Source: Grifola frondosa (Eukaryota; Basidiomycota; Agaricomycetes; Polyporales; Grifolaceae). Taken from it: a DNA stretch of 64,000 bases. The notes under the pieces are model-generated. The model was not told the DNA's origin. It searched no databases and saw nothing but the letters and a program-made list of their open reading frames with translations. Shown here in pieces: positions 21,853-33,991 of this stretch. Position 1 is the first letter of the stretch. Each line of letters starts with the position of its first letter. The position numbers and the translations under genes are program-made. Where the stretch lies: contig LUGG01000013.1 of the NCBI GenBank assembly GCA_001683735.1, forward strand, positions 496,001 to 560,000, read 5' to 3'.

Positions 21853-24800
21853 ATGACCGCGAGTCACACTCTTCCTCTCTTTCACAAACAAGCCGACTCT
21901 GCCAGTGTGGAAAGTGGCTTCGAAGGCTCTTCGTACACGCCGGTCTGCTGTGGTGACATCAGTACTCGTGGTGATCCTTCAGGGGATCCGGACAATTTCT
22001 TTGGAATGTCTCAACAGACGAAGAATGCCCAGCCATCTCCTTCAGGTCCTCACGACGTTGACCTTGGCAGTATCATGATACCGCAAAGTTTTCATAGCCT
22101 GCAAGATCCTTTCTTTCAGAATGCTCACTTAGCATTCAACAATTCAGACTACCAATCGAGACCCAACACTTCTGGCCTCGGCTTCCCTGTTACTTCAGGA
22201 TCCCATTCGTCTGCATCTAATGCCACATATTCCCCTCCATCCCGGTCTCCGGAAGGTGTGTTTGAATACTTGCCAGATGCAATTTACGCTACAAGCTCAG
22301 CTTCTCATCCTGCTCCTAAAGGTCGAAGGAAGCGTAAACACCCAGTGCAACTCGCTCCAGATCAACCTCTTAGGACCGACGGGAAACCGCGGAGACGTGT
22401 ATACGTCGCATGTGTCCAATGGCGGGTCTTTTCGCTTCCTGCTTATTTCTTTGCGAATTCGCTGAGTGTTTGATGCGCCTACAGTAGAAACCGCAAGATT
22501 GGCTGCGACGGTGCAAGACCGATGTGCCGCAATTGTGGCCGTCGCGCAGATATCGGGGAGTTGTGCTCGTATGACCCAAAGCCCAAGCGACGTGGGCCAG
22601 ACAGACAGCCTGGGGCACGCAAGCGGTCGACGACTGGTGTTGCTAGCGACCGGCTTCCACGAAGACGGAGGCGGAATTTAGATTCGAGCTCAACAGCCAC
22701 TCGCAAAAAACCCGAGGCACAAGTCCTAAGTACCGGTTATGCTGTGGATCAGACGCTCAGCGCTATTTTTGATGACATCTCTGGCACCATCGCTCTTCCT
22801 CAGACAGAACCTACCGTTATCGATGACGAACTTTTCCCATTATATAACGACGGCCACGAGGGCATTCCTGTCATACCGTATAATGCCTCTGCTCAGTTTC
22901 AGCAAGCGCAACCACTGGGGAGTGTAAATGATCTGCAGGCAAATCTTTCATCCGCTTCTGCATTCGCGCAAGCTCATCATCCATTTTAGGTTCCGAATAT
23001 TGGTTATGACGCAGACAATTTCCTCGCTGCGTTTTCCTCCATCTCCTGTCCACTTGTTATTGGTGACAATCGTTGGGACGAGGAGCTTGACGAACGCATC
23101 GAGGATGCAAATGTCATCGGCGCCGAGCCAGGGCTCCAATTCACGCGTGAGACATGGTGGGACGCACTCCTCTCCCAATACGCGCTCATACATGACGGCA
23201 ACCCGAGTCTCACCGTGGGCCTTCGTGAGACAGCCAGTCGACGCATCATGATGGATCTCCGCAAGCTCTTCCACTCGGTACCCTTCTGGTTCAACTTTAT
23301 CAATGTCCCGCGCTTCTTTGGCGCGTTGCTGGACCCGAGCACTCGAAACACACTTCAGCCGAGCTTGATTCTGAGTGCGCTAGCAGTGGCGACGTTCGTC
23401 CAGAGTTCTGAATCGGGGTTGGGCCTCCGCGGGAGGGTGCGAGCGCTAGCGCTGCAGGAGCAGGCACAGAGTGCTCTGGAGGCGAGCCTGAATGCTGGTT
23501 GGATCGATTGTGGTCTCGTTCAAGCAAGCCTGGTAATGGATTTTCTTCAGCATATCGTACATGATACTCATATATCTTGTATCTCGTTTGCAGCTCATCG
23601 GGTTTTTCGAAATCAGCGCTCATCCTCTCCACAACACGGAGCGGACCCGGTCGGCGTTGGGGATGCTCGATGCGCTCGTGCGCAGCCTCGGGCTGACCGC
23701 TTTGGATGCCGACGACCCCCGCGTGTCCGTTTTTCTACCTCACCTCGTGCCCACTGTGCCTGCTTCGTCCCCCGCGTTGGGGATACAGGAGGACCAGTGG
23801 AACTTGTCCGGACCGAACTCGCCGCAGGGATGCAGCTGCTCGTCATACACTCTGGTGCACGCATGTCCCGAGGCGGTGGAGTATGCACCGCTGATGTGTG
23901 GGACGTCTGCGTGGACCGATGTGTCGGAGGGCGAAATCCGCAAGGAGGAATGTCGTCGGCTGGCGTGGAGCAGCCTCATGATCGCTGCGAGCCACAGCTC
24001 ATACACCAGCTCGGACAGCGCAATCTCGCCGCAGATGGATCTGTTTATAATGGACCCCGCGAATGTAGGTACACAAATACAATTACTGCAGCACGTTGAC
24101 ACATTTTTGCTATACAGTATGCGCTGCTTTCTCCCGGGAGAACATCTAGAGTGGAAGGAGGGGCTCCCAACTTCGCCATCCAAGGACTCTATCTGGGCTC
24201 TGTATATGCGCATAATGCTTTTGTGGCACAGCTTGTGTGCGCATGCGTTTGGATCCTAGCCTCAGCGATGCGGAGAAGGCACAGTTTGCCTTCACCGCGT
24301 GGCTCGAAATGGACGCTATCGAGAACGCCATGGCCAGACATACCTGTAGTGACACCCAAATTTTCTTGCAGGGGCGCGAGATATTGTTCAAGTACGTTCA
24401 CATGCGGATTCTTTTGCTCAACCGCTGTCTCACCTTCCGACCAGCTCGCGGATGCACATATCGTTTGACTTCCAGCGGTATATCCCACAGGCGTACGCGT
24501 GAGTCTCTGATCAAGTCTGCACAACTTGTTTTGGGTATTGATCTTAGTGGCAGCGGTACCGAGTTGCTTTTCTATGACAAGAAAGCAGAGGATTGGTGTA
24601 TGTGCAACTCCGTAGAATATATATTTACACTCTCACACTGTTACTCTCATCAGTGAAGCACCAGGCCGGGGTTGCCCGCCACTTCAACGCTGTTGTCAAC
24701 GGTCTGTCAACGCGGCCATTCTTAATATTCTGGCTGTTGTCGCAGATAACCAGGTTTGAAGAGTCTCAACCACTCACCTTCCTTCCGCGATTCTGACGTA

Positions 24801-25082
24801 CCGTTATGCAGGTGCTTGACTCTGTGGTCGTATAACAGCACGCTCACACTGGCTCTGGACGTTGCGAAGTCTTTCTTGATATGTACGGAGCACCTTATGG
24901 CTATCTGGCCGTGTCCAGGTTAGTTGCACGCGACATCATTGCATGGCTTCTAGCTGATCCTCCACCTGTTAGCACAATACCGCAGATACAAAATTCTGCA
25001 TGAAAGGTTGACGCCTGCCTGCTATGCTGCTGGTGTGCCTCCTCCACCCGCTGGCCTGATTGCATCCCCTATGCTGTTGTGA
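21853..25082 (+). pseudogene. Zn(II)2Cys6 transcription factor, tandem copy C
   Basis: Best preserved copy. Exons 21853-22421, 22485-22938, 22990-23532, 23594-24064 keep one frame through the zinc cluster, basic region and most of the fungal_trans domain. The first two introns begin with GC instead of GT (22422 GCGGGT, 22939 GCAAAT), whereas copies A and B have GT at the same places. After the fourth intron (24065-24117) one extra base near 24130 and another near 24231 shift the frame. Reading through the fourth intron instead of splicing restores the frame up to the second insertion. C-terminal exons to the shared stop (25080-25082) are degenerate or alternatively spliced. Confidence 0.78.
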
Positions 25083-25760
25083 GGGAGTCTACTCGCACGG
25101 TCGCTGTGACTCTGCTTTCGTCGACGATTTTCTGCTCGTCATTCCAGTTTGTAGTTCACTTGACCGTCAGAAGCAATTCTCCTCATCCCCGTTACGATAT
25201 CGTCTTCCACCTTCTGTTATAATCCTTATGTGACACACGGACTGACACAATGTGTCCTGATTCTGTCGACCGATGCGATCGCTCCTTTCCTACCATCATA
25301 CCTTTCCCTTCTAGCTCTTCTGTACGGTAGCTCATTTTATGCGCAGACTAAGTATACACAGCTCCATAAGTTTGTCACGAAGCCGCCGCCTCACATCATT
25401 GATTCGTGTCCGAGCGAAGTTGAAGTGGGATAAGTGAGACGAAGCACGGGCATATACACGCGAGTCCCTCTCCATTACTCGGGAGTAGAGTTCGTATTCT
25501 ACGACACAGGCACTCACCTGCTCTTATTCAAGGGAGAAGCAAAGCATATACAATTCCTTTCCCAGATTCGTAGAGTATACGGTGTAATACGCGTGGCCAG
25601 TCATGCCCAGTGCTCAAAAGCGACGTGGATTGAGAAGTGCGTAGGAAGTATACAGGCTGATTTAGTGACATTCATGCCAGTGGGATCCGAACCTGGAAGG
25701 GCGATACATCGTCTGTTCAACATAGACACTGTCGACCGATGTTTTACGGGAAATGACCGC
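25083..25760. other. 3' flank of copy C and unassigned sequence
   Basis: Up to about 25350 the sequence matches the 3' flanks of copies A and B. The rest carries a plus-strand ORF (25434-25853) overlapping the end of the next gene antisense, without recognisable motifs. I see no supported gene here. Confidence 0.5.
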
Positions 25761-26448
25761 CTATGCTTTCGACACCTTCACTGCGGCACCGTGCTTCAAA
25801 GCGCGACTATACGGGCAGGCCTGTATAACAGGCAAATTAACTTGAGAGTATAGATCGGTGTAGGTAAGTCAAGGAAACATACCGCGTGCCCAGCATTGAT
25901 AAGTTCCTCGTCCTGTACGCCTTCGACCTGAATTTCCACCTCTAGACCAAACCCGTCCATTCCCTCCGGCTGCCCAAGGTGTACCTGAGTGTGTATGACC
26001 GCGTTGCGGGCCATGTCCGTCTTTCCCATCTGGCTCGCGACCATCTGGAGGGCGCTCAGGAAACAAGCTATCGTGCGCGTTTGTCATAAATTCGACGCCA
26101 CGTGAAAATATGAAGACACCATGGCGTACCTGCATAGCCCATAGCAAAAAGCTGCTCAGGATTCTGACCGTCACCTTTACCGCCCAGGGACTTGGGCATC
26201 GCAAGGCGGAGCTCGAGTCCAATGTCGTCGTCGGACTTTACTTTTCCATTACGGCCTTGTCCATGAGCAGTCGCATGAGCAGAATACTGTTCGTGGTCGA
26301 GAAACTAAAGAATATGCTGAGGTTGGAAATAGTTTACCTTGTGACTTTTCAGAGTCATCAACGAGCGCGTTGGCGCACCAACTTGCCCGCCACGACTGAT
26401 AGATCGACGGATATGCTGCACGGTGCCTCTTGTAATATTACTGAACAT
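25761..26448 (-). CDS. Ohr/OsmC-type organic hydroperoxide peroxidase
   Basis: Four exons on the minus strand: 26448-26338, 26286-26130, 26067-25883 and 25820-25761, total 513 bp and 170 residues, with three GT..AG introns of 51, 62 and 62 bp. The N-terminus (about 37 residues, Arg/Ser/Thr rich, no acidic residues) looks like a mitochondrial targeting peptide. The core matches Ohr: N-P-E-Q-L-F-A-M-G-Y-A-A-C-F with the first catalytic Cys and H-A-A-C-P-Y-S with the second. The family reduces organic hydroperoxides with a Cys pair recycled by lipoyl proteins. All splice junctions keep the frame and no lesion was found. It is the only clearly intact host gene in the left 43 kb. Confidence 0.88.
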
Positions 26449-27878
26449 TCTATGATGACGAGGATACGAGGTTCGATGTCGGGGGAAAGAGGACAGGAGA
26501 AGGAACAGCGCATCATTGAAATGTGCGCGACTTTGTAGGATCCCCGTCGCCCTTCTGTGATGGAGATCCTGACGTCGAAGCAGCTCTGAAGGTCTACAGC
26601 ATGTCCAACATCTCGATCGATCCCATTGTGCATGGCAACTAATGTGCTGTCCTCGTAGAATTGGAACCAGATCAAAATTCACGCATTTAGTTTCTAATGT
26701 TCCTGCTGAAAAACATAAATCACTATGACTGTGCATGCGTAGAATGTAAGCAAACCTCGCTGTAGACCACGGTCACACATGCATACGAGGACAGTCCTTC
26801 CGTGCTTGACCAAGTCCGGTTCGACTCCCTCTTGAACGCACTCTATGTGGCTTCACATGCGCGTATATATCTAGTTTTGTGTAATCAGATAAGTACTTGA
26901 ACGCGAGATGGCTTCGTTTGTGCGGCAGCAAAACAAAACGCGTCGGTCACATGTGACAGTTCGTGTTTGATCATCGGGCCGATCGCGTAGGCATGACACA
27001 ACCACACAATATATGAGGTTGATACATGCAGCAATCTGTGTTCTTTTCTCTCCTTTTTTGAATTAATTTTATTTAATTTATTTAATTTCTCATCACACCA
27101 CACCTATAGGACTAGTCACTGTGGTCCTCGGGAATTGTCCAAGTCCGGATTAGCAACAGATCGAGGTCAAAACCGGGGAAGATCCGGGGTTGGCCAGGTC
27201 TCATGAGCGCCTGGGGATAGACTCACGAAGGCCCTCCAAAACAGTAGGATTATGTCTGGTTACGGTCAATGTCCCCATGTCCGCATTAGACGCGTATCCT
27301 GCTTATAGCACTTCGGCTTCTTCATATATCCTAGCCCTGGCTATGATCCTGTTGCAACTGCGCTGTCGGAGTGGGAGAAATATTATGGATAGTGCTATAG
27401 TTTGCAGGGAAATCCCCTGCTTATATACATAGAGACTCTTGTATCTAGAACTTACTAGTAAATACTAAATATTCTATCACTTACTAAGACCTAACCCGAA
27501 CATTCCATAACCTTCTCGGAGATGCCGGATTGGGCCTCTCTGCCCAATTCCAACAGATCCGCATATCCCTGGATTTGCCTTGCATTGACATAAGATAGAA
27601 CTTTCTTTGTAGTACGTATATAGCATGCAATAAAACATGAATTTCAATGGCTGTCCATCAAACCGTACATGCAGATGCTCATAAACCATGGGGGAGTAAG
27701 TACCTGCTCACTGCACCCACCTGCACCACCCCCACTGTCTGGCTACCCGCAGGACCACTTATCGACGCCATGCCAGACATGCAAGCGGCCCACCGCCACT
27801 TTCTTGCCCACCGGGTTGTAAGTTTTCAATGCTGAGAGTTGCGCCAAATTTTTGAAGTTGTGTCAGTAAGCATCCGTC
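26449..27878. other. Intergenic region without recognised genes
   Basis: No ORF here has recognisable motifs. There is a short low-complexity A/T tract near 27050-27090 (repeated TTTAATT). The right end may include the unidentified left end of the transposon that follows. Confidence 0.5.
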
Positions 27879-30293
27879 ATGGACCAACCACTGGGAGGGG
27901 ATGCAGATCCAGATTGCAATCCCACGTATGCGACACCATGGCAGACGACACCACACACTCACCCATATTTCCTTCAGCAGCCTCCTCAAATAATGTTTGC
28001 GCCACCTCAGATGGGCGTCATGCAGGGTCAGTATACTTGGCCACCCATGATGGGACCGGGCAATGTACCTAGTGCATCTGTGATGTCCAACGCTGGCTAT
28101 TTGCACTCGGGTCTCCCACCAAACATGCTCGGAATCGCACAGCCTGCTGCACCATCTTCATTCAGATTTGGCACTGTGGCAACAACCTCTGGAAGTCAGT
28201 TTGGCCCTCCGACCGATATGCACACAGAATTGCCCTCACCTAGTTCTGCGCCAGTGTCACCACTCAACGCATTTCCGGGCCTTCAGCAGCTCCCTTCTCT
28301 GATGATGCTGCAGGGTGCTTGGGGCCCACAACCAAGTCTGCATACTCTAGGCATTAGCGCCACCCATTCTGTGCAAGCTACTGCTGCAGACTCACCTTCA
28401 CCCATTACATCTTCATCACTCTCTATGCAGTCAGAAAGCATGCCTCCTCCCATGAATCCTGTGTGACTGCCATTGTCATTGGGTTTAGGCCACAGTAGCA
28501 CTCCTCAGGACTCACCATTGGCATCACGTCATGGTAGTATTAGTGGCACGAGTGGTCCCATTCCACTCCCTGAGCTTCCTCCTCTGCCACCTCTGCCGCC
28601 TCTGCTGCCTCTGCCTGCAGTTGACGGACCTCTGGCCATATTCTTCAGTGCTATGCAGTCGTTATATGCATGGGCAGGAGCAATCAATGAACGCTTCGAG
28701 TCAGACATGATTGGCCGCACGATTGCACTGGAGGTATGCACCCAGATACAAGCCAAATGTGATATCATGCACCAAGAGATCACATCTGTGCTGGAATGTC
28801 TGGGTGGGAGTTCTGCAGGTAAAAAGCACAAGACATCAGCTGAATCACTCATGAAGATGCATCCAGCTGTGAAGATATGTCTCACCCTCTTGAATATGGC
28901 ATTCTCATTGAATGAGACACAGAGTCAGTGTCATAAAATGTTCTGGAAGTTAGTCGGAGTCCCAAAGGGAGAATATGACATACTCATCAAGATCCAACTG
29001 CCCAGTCCGGGTGTTCTGTATATGACAAATGAAACCACCGGGAGCACCAGGTGGTATCCCAGCTTGTTGAAGCCAGTAGACGATCCAGCCAACGGTCAGT
29101 TCATTGAAGCAATCGCGAAGCAGATCCAAGACCACGACTCAGTGAGTTTGTGCATGATTCAAGGGGAAGTAAACTTACCTTAATATTAGGCCCATATTGC
29201 AGAGCATAAAGAGCTGTTGGTACCAGATGAGTCGCATGATTGCGTGATGGTCCTGGAGCCTTTGGCCAAAGGATATCTCGTATCTGTGAGTGCTCATGTC
29301 AAGAAGTTGCTTACGGAGGAGGGAAGAGTCAAGCTCATGAACAAGACAGATGGTGCACACCGTAGATTTGTGAGTCCATTTGAGAGATAATAACAAGATG
29401 AACCACTCACTCTGTACAATCAGAAAACTCTGTGCTGACGTCAAGCCGCAATAAAATTCAATGAGACTTTTGAGATCCCGCCGCCCAGAATTGCAGCTTT
29501 CTTGGACATGGATTTCGCATCGAGCGTGAACACATGTGATGACCTCAGTGAAGATTCCAAGGCATGATCTCACAAGCAGTTGGCACTGGAAGGTGCATTC
29601 ATGGTGCGTGGTCATGCGTGGTGTCACAAGCTAGTGAGTAAAAAAATCTTATTTGACGGATGGAGACACTCACCACGCCATGGTAGTATGTGCAAATTTT
29701 GTGGCACCTCGACCACATTGCAGAATTATTCCCAGTGACGAGTGGAGCAAAATGTGATGAGGACACCATCCAGTTCATACCCAGCAGCAATGGATCAGAC
29801 AACGAAGAACCCGCAAAGAAGAAACGCAAAACCAGCTCACGCACTGTTATCAAAAAAACCTTCCAGGCCTCTGCCAAGCATGACAATCTGTGTGCTCCAA
29901 ATTCAGCCAAGGTGGCACACCACATTCAGCCATGTCAGAGTATGGTCAAAACAAGCTGGATGCATACCGAGAAGGTTTTGGGATTGAAGATGTGGCCAGA
30001 TGAGCCATGGCTAGCCGGCCTGGCAGACAAACTGGATAAGTCGACCTTTTTGATGTCATGCCAGAAGGAACTACTGTCAGAACTGGCCAATGACACCAAA
30101 TATGATGCAGATGATGAGAATTTGGCAGATGGCAAGCGTGCGGGTGAGGGTCATGCCAGCAAGAAATGTGCAGATGGCGAGCATGCAGATGGCAAGCATG
30201 CAGATGGTGATGGCGAATGTGCAGGTGAGCAGCATGCGGGTGAGGAGCATGCAGGTGAGGAGCATATGGGTGGGGAAAATGACATTGCTTGAC
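27879..30293 (+). pseudogene. Companion gene of the CACTA-like element, function unknown
   Basis: Probable exons 27879-29141, 29190-29369, 29424-29633 and 29686-30293, with GT..AG introns of 48-54 bp. The N-terminal third is rich in Pro, Gln, Met and Ser. A helical middle follows, then a Lys-Lys-Lys-Arg-Lys stretch in the last exon that could be a nuclear localisation signal. The C-terminus is a short Gly/Glu/His/Ala repeat. In-frame TGA codons at 28464-28466 and 29565-29567 interrupt it, each where CGA would restore an Arg, and a frame slip lies near 29450. It converges on the Tnp2 gene, so it may be the element's second, DNA-binding (TnpA-like) gene; that is inference from position only. 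Confidence 0.5.
30165..30275 (+). repeat. 15-bp-unit minisatellite encoding G-(K/E)-H-A-(D/G) repeats
   Basis: Seven to eight degenerate units related to CATGCAGATGGCAAG sit in the last exon of the companion gene. Unit length is a multiple of three, so copy-number change would keep the frame. The encoded tail is rich in His and acidic residues. Confidence 0.7.
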
Positions 30294-30619
30294 ACGTATC
30301 TCACGATAACAGGTCCATCATATATTTTGCTGTTCCGGGACTCTCTCAGCTTGCCAAGTGTTGTGCAGATTGTAATCATACATAAGTCACTCTCGAAGTA
30401 GTGTCAATATATACCTTCTTGACGAAAATGCAATATTGGACTCACATCTAAGAGCGGATGTGCATATATCTCTGCAAATTGCATTAGTTTGATATTCTTG
30501 GTATGCAAACGTATGTACAATGTCTTCTAGCCCCACGGTGGCCCATACTTTATGATTTGCCTCACCGACAGTGACGACCTTGCACCCAATTCCACCTTTG
30601 AGGCATGTCAACTTGACGA
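30294..30619. other. Gap between convergent transposon genes
   Basis: AT-richer non-coding sequence between the companion gene and the Tnp2 C-terminus. No terminator or ORF can be supported. Confidence 0.4.
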
Positions 30620-31345
30620 TGGCACTTCACGCACCAAAGGGATCTTCGAATTCCTCGAGCTCCCATAAATGAACATTCAAAGCAGCACTGGGTACACGAG
30701 AATCAGTGCGGCATTCATATGACACAAACTCACCTACAACTGGTCCCAAATTGCCTCTCATGGACCAGACCATGGTTTGAACCATCGTACATGTCCGACC
30801 ACATAGGTGGTGAGCCGAGATTTTGTGAAATTGGAAAATATCAGTAAGTTGGCCGCATGAGGTTTGAGAGTCATAAACTTCAACCAAGGAGGCTGTGAGG
30901 TGACCGCTAAGGTTGGAGGCATAGAATCAGCTCTTGCCAAGCTGCACATAGTCGAAGAATATGACGGTGTCCTCCAGTGGCAAGCTGTCCACATCCATGG
31001 TGCAGCCAGTGTGCGAGTGGAGGTGCCAATCAGGCCGCACTGTGTGGAAATGGTGGAGAAGAATGTCGTAGAGGCCCTGCGATGATAGAGTGGAAAATTT
31101 TTGTCGGGGCTCATTGCGTATGTATGCACCAGATGCACTGATGTAGATTGATTGTGAGTACATGCGGACTTCAGGCTGAGCGACACCATGCCTTCATCAT
31201 TCGCCTTGTCTACCTCGTCAACCCATGCCACAAGGCCAGCCACTGTACCACGATCACCTTGCGTCGATTTTAACATCAACTTGGCCAGTTTGCTTGTCTG
31301 GGGTGAGCCTGTGGTCTCAGCGTTCGCCATATCATATATCTACAC
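30620..31345 (-). pseudogene. C-terminal region of a Tnp2-type transposase, degenerate
   Basis: The minus-strand translation contains G-Q-L-T-D-I-F and ends with a V-H-L-W-E-L-E-E-F pattern, similar to the C-terminal domain of basidiomycete Tnp2 and KDZ proteins, where a Gly-Gln-Ile motif and a Trp/Tyr-Glu tail occur. A TGA (complement of 30927-30929) follows Gly-Lys-Ser, and a probable intron starts near 30733. Assignment rests on remembered family patterns and on its neighbours. Confidence 0.45.
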
Positions 31346-31394
31346 CAGATGTCAAATTGAGCGAACGGCACCATAATGCGAAGTACTTACCACT

Positions 31395-31832
31395 CACGAA
31401 ACTTGACATGTGCGGTGGAACTCCATGAAGAACATTGTTTCGAGCTCGCCATCTCCGTGATTATTCGTGTTGTAGGACTTGAGGAGCTTGTTTAAGCATT
31501 CGAACAAAAAACTTCAAAAGGTATGTAATGGCCCATAATCCAGTACGAACTCTGTAATGTGGGTGGCATAGTGATGGTTGGGCCTGATGGTGATGCCATA
31601 CAGCTACGGGCAAGAAATTTATCAAGATCTCTAAACATACATGAGATTTACTTGCCTTTATGAGGTCAGTGCAGTACTGCCGTAGAAGGGTGTCCACCTT
31701 CATGACAGTAGGTACAGAAATCTTGTCTTGACATAATAGACATAGCACTTCAGAAAGCATAAGGAAATTGGCGGGGTCTTCAGGGTGCATGGAATAAGCT
31801 TGATCTTTCTTCGGAGCTGTTGCACTTGCCAC
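31395..31832 (-). pseudogene. Tnp2 transposase, conserved block near the C-terminal third
   Basis: Combining two frames across a short intron gives Y-G-P-L-H-T-F, then F-L-F-E-C-L-N-K and N-N-H-G-D-G-E-L-E, the block usually read as YGP..WW.F.FER.N...N.H..GELE in basidiomycete Tnp2-like transposases. A TGA replaces the Trp expected after H-T-F. The upstream part has D-P-A-N-F and a run of short helices. The block is well conserved apart from the stop. Confidence 0.6.
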
Positions 31833-31910
31833 TGACGGTGCCCCATCTGGTGCACTTGGAGCATCGGGTGCTGTGGAAGGTACTGGAGAAGTGATACTGC
31901 ACTGGAATTA

Positions 31911-32229
31911 TTATTGGCACTTACCATTAATCATGTCTGCACGCTCCTTACCAATTTGGAGCAGACGTTGCAGCTGGTCTTCGAGAGATAGGTAAGGATA
32001 TTTAATTTCTGGAATGTGTGTTTTCCACACTGTGCCTCGAAGAGTGGCAGCTCGCTTGAATAAATTGGTGCTGCACTGTGTGCAGTGGTCCGGGAGATCT
32101 GGCATGTCCGGAAAGATTTCTTTGCACTGAGGGCATACAGGGAAGATCTGAAGTGGGACACTGTGCGCCCGAAACATGGTGAAATTCACCACTTCTTTCA
32201 CCCGATAAGTTGATGACAATTACCATCAT
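31911..32229 (-). pseudogene. Tnp2 transposase, zinc-ribbon-like block
   Basis: Contains C-P-Q-C at one end and C-T-Q-C about 20 residues on, followed by Y-P-Y-L-S-L-E-D-Q-L, as in the segment that precedes the catalytic core in basidiomycete Tnp2 proteins (paired CxxC, then a P-L/I-x-Q-L motif). The catalytic DDE region expected next is absent: only about 80 bp separate this block from the C-terminal block. Confidence 0.6.
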
Positions 32230-32583
32230 AATTAGTGATTTTCACTAGGAAGTCATTTCAACGAGGGATGACTTTCACCAAGAATAGTGGTGAGAAAGCC
32301 TGGTGAAAATAAGCCACTTTTTGTCCGTTTTCACCACCTGTGTTTCGGTGACTTTAGCATGGCTATATGGTAAAATTCACTACATTTCAACTCAGACTTT
32401 TCACCACATTAAATATGAAAAAACAACAGATTTATTGTATTGATTAGACCACCATACATATTGATATATACATGAGAGCACAAGACAAGCAAACAGGCCG
32501 ATGCGGGTGCATGAGCACCCCACTCCATGCACTGTGCCATGTTCACGAAGAGACTCACGAGGCGCAGCACCGTCACTGTGTTC

Positions 32584-32964
32584 TAGTGTTGCTGCAGCTA
32601 AGTCAGGCCTAAATGATATATGCCTTATAACTTGTGCAATTCTTCAGCTATCACAGTGATCTTACATTTATTTTGTAGCGTAGATATAGCCGCATACTAT
32701 TGCCAAAAATCAAAATGTTATACATCATATTGACAGAGATATAGCCAAAAAGCCGATTGCAAAGTCCGACTTTTTAGTCAGCTTTTTTACCAATGTAACT
32801 GAAATTGAAACATATTAAAGATAATTATGCAAATGGTGGTGTTACATTCAAATACATATACATCTAAGCTATTGATTTCAATTAAGGTCATGTCATTATC
32901 TGTAAAACTCATGTCAGAATATCTAAAAAGCTGAAACAGGTGTGACTAAGCCATGGCAACACTA
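32584..32964 (+). mobile_element. hAT-type MITE, copy 1
   Basis: 381 bp starting TAGTGTTGC and ending GCAACACTA. The same family occurs at 33992-34371 (inverted) and 42749-43129. The flanks share CTGTGTTC (32576-32583 and 32969-32976), offset by 4 bp on the right, so the duplication is imperfect here. Confidence 0.8.
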
Positions 32965-33991
32965 CACACTGTGTTCCCGATGACGACCGAGGATCTGCGT
33001 CTGCTGGAGGTCGCGAGTGTTGCACGTGGATGCGGAGGAAGTGGAGCCTGGGGCAGGGGGCCCGCTGAAACTGGACGGAGGTGCGATCGATGGGAGACAT
33101 GGCTGCCACTGGCTTATCGGCTGGATGCTCGGCTGGATGCCGCAGCACTGCAGGCACTCATGGGTACCCAAGGCGAAGTTGTCCGGGATCTGGGGGGATG
33201 GGTTAGCAGAATAGCGGGGTGTGAGGGCAATAAATGGCACACGTGCATGCAGCACATTTTCGTCGACATGACGATGCCACTGTTCGCGCCGCATAGTGCT
33301 TCCACAGCGCATGTGCATTGCGAACCCGAGCAGTGCACAATGAACGGGTGCCACGACCGGCACATTCTCGTCGACATTAACATGCTTCGTGAGCATGCAC
33401 ACGAGGTATGCATTGCTCGCACCCACCTGCAGCTTCTTCATGAGCAGCAATGTCATGCCTATATCCCCGGTGTTAGCTACACCTACCATGCACACATGGG
33501 GGCACATACATACCGTGACAGCTTTGGGTTCATGAGGAGGAGTTTGGGTGTGTGCATGCATAGAGCACCATCACTCCTGTCATCACATGCTGGCATGGAA
33601 TGTATGATATGAGGGTATCAAGGCAGGAGGACGAGGGAGTTACAATAGCAGTGAGCGAGTGAGTAGTGGGTGTCGTAGAGTGGTGCACTCATCTGTATTG
33701 TCATCCATATCATTCACCCCAGGGCAGCTACTGACATCTGAAGTTCATTGTGGGTGATCCGGGCAGCATCCCTGCATAACAAAGATGGTAGGGACAGCAG
33801 ATACAGGGACTAACAGGGTAGACAGTGAGGTGGTAGCCAGATGATTGACCAGATTGTGTGAGAAGACAAAACCCTAAGCATGGTATTGCCAGCATTTGTA
33901 AAGAGAGAACTGCGAGAAACGCGTCAGATGAGGAGAAGAGGTGAGCATAAAATTTAGTTGCGCAGAAAATCATTGAATTGTCAATTTAGGG

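Noticed and set aside
25434..25853. 139-codon plus-strand ORF downstream of the regulator array
   Set aside because: It overlaps the 3' end of the well-supported Ohr gene antisense and carries no recognisable motif.
32953..33612. 219-codon plus-strand ORF between the two MITEs
   Set aside because: Its first codons lie in the end of MITE copy 1, and the rest is His/Cys-rich low complexity with no family resemblance.
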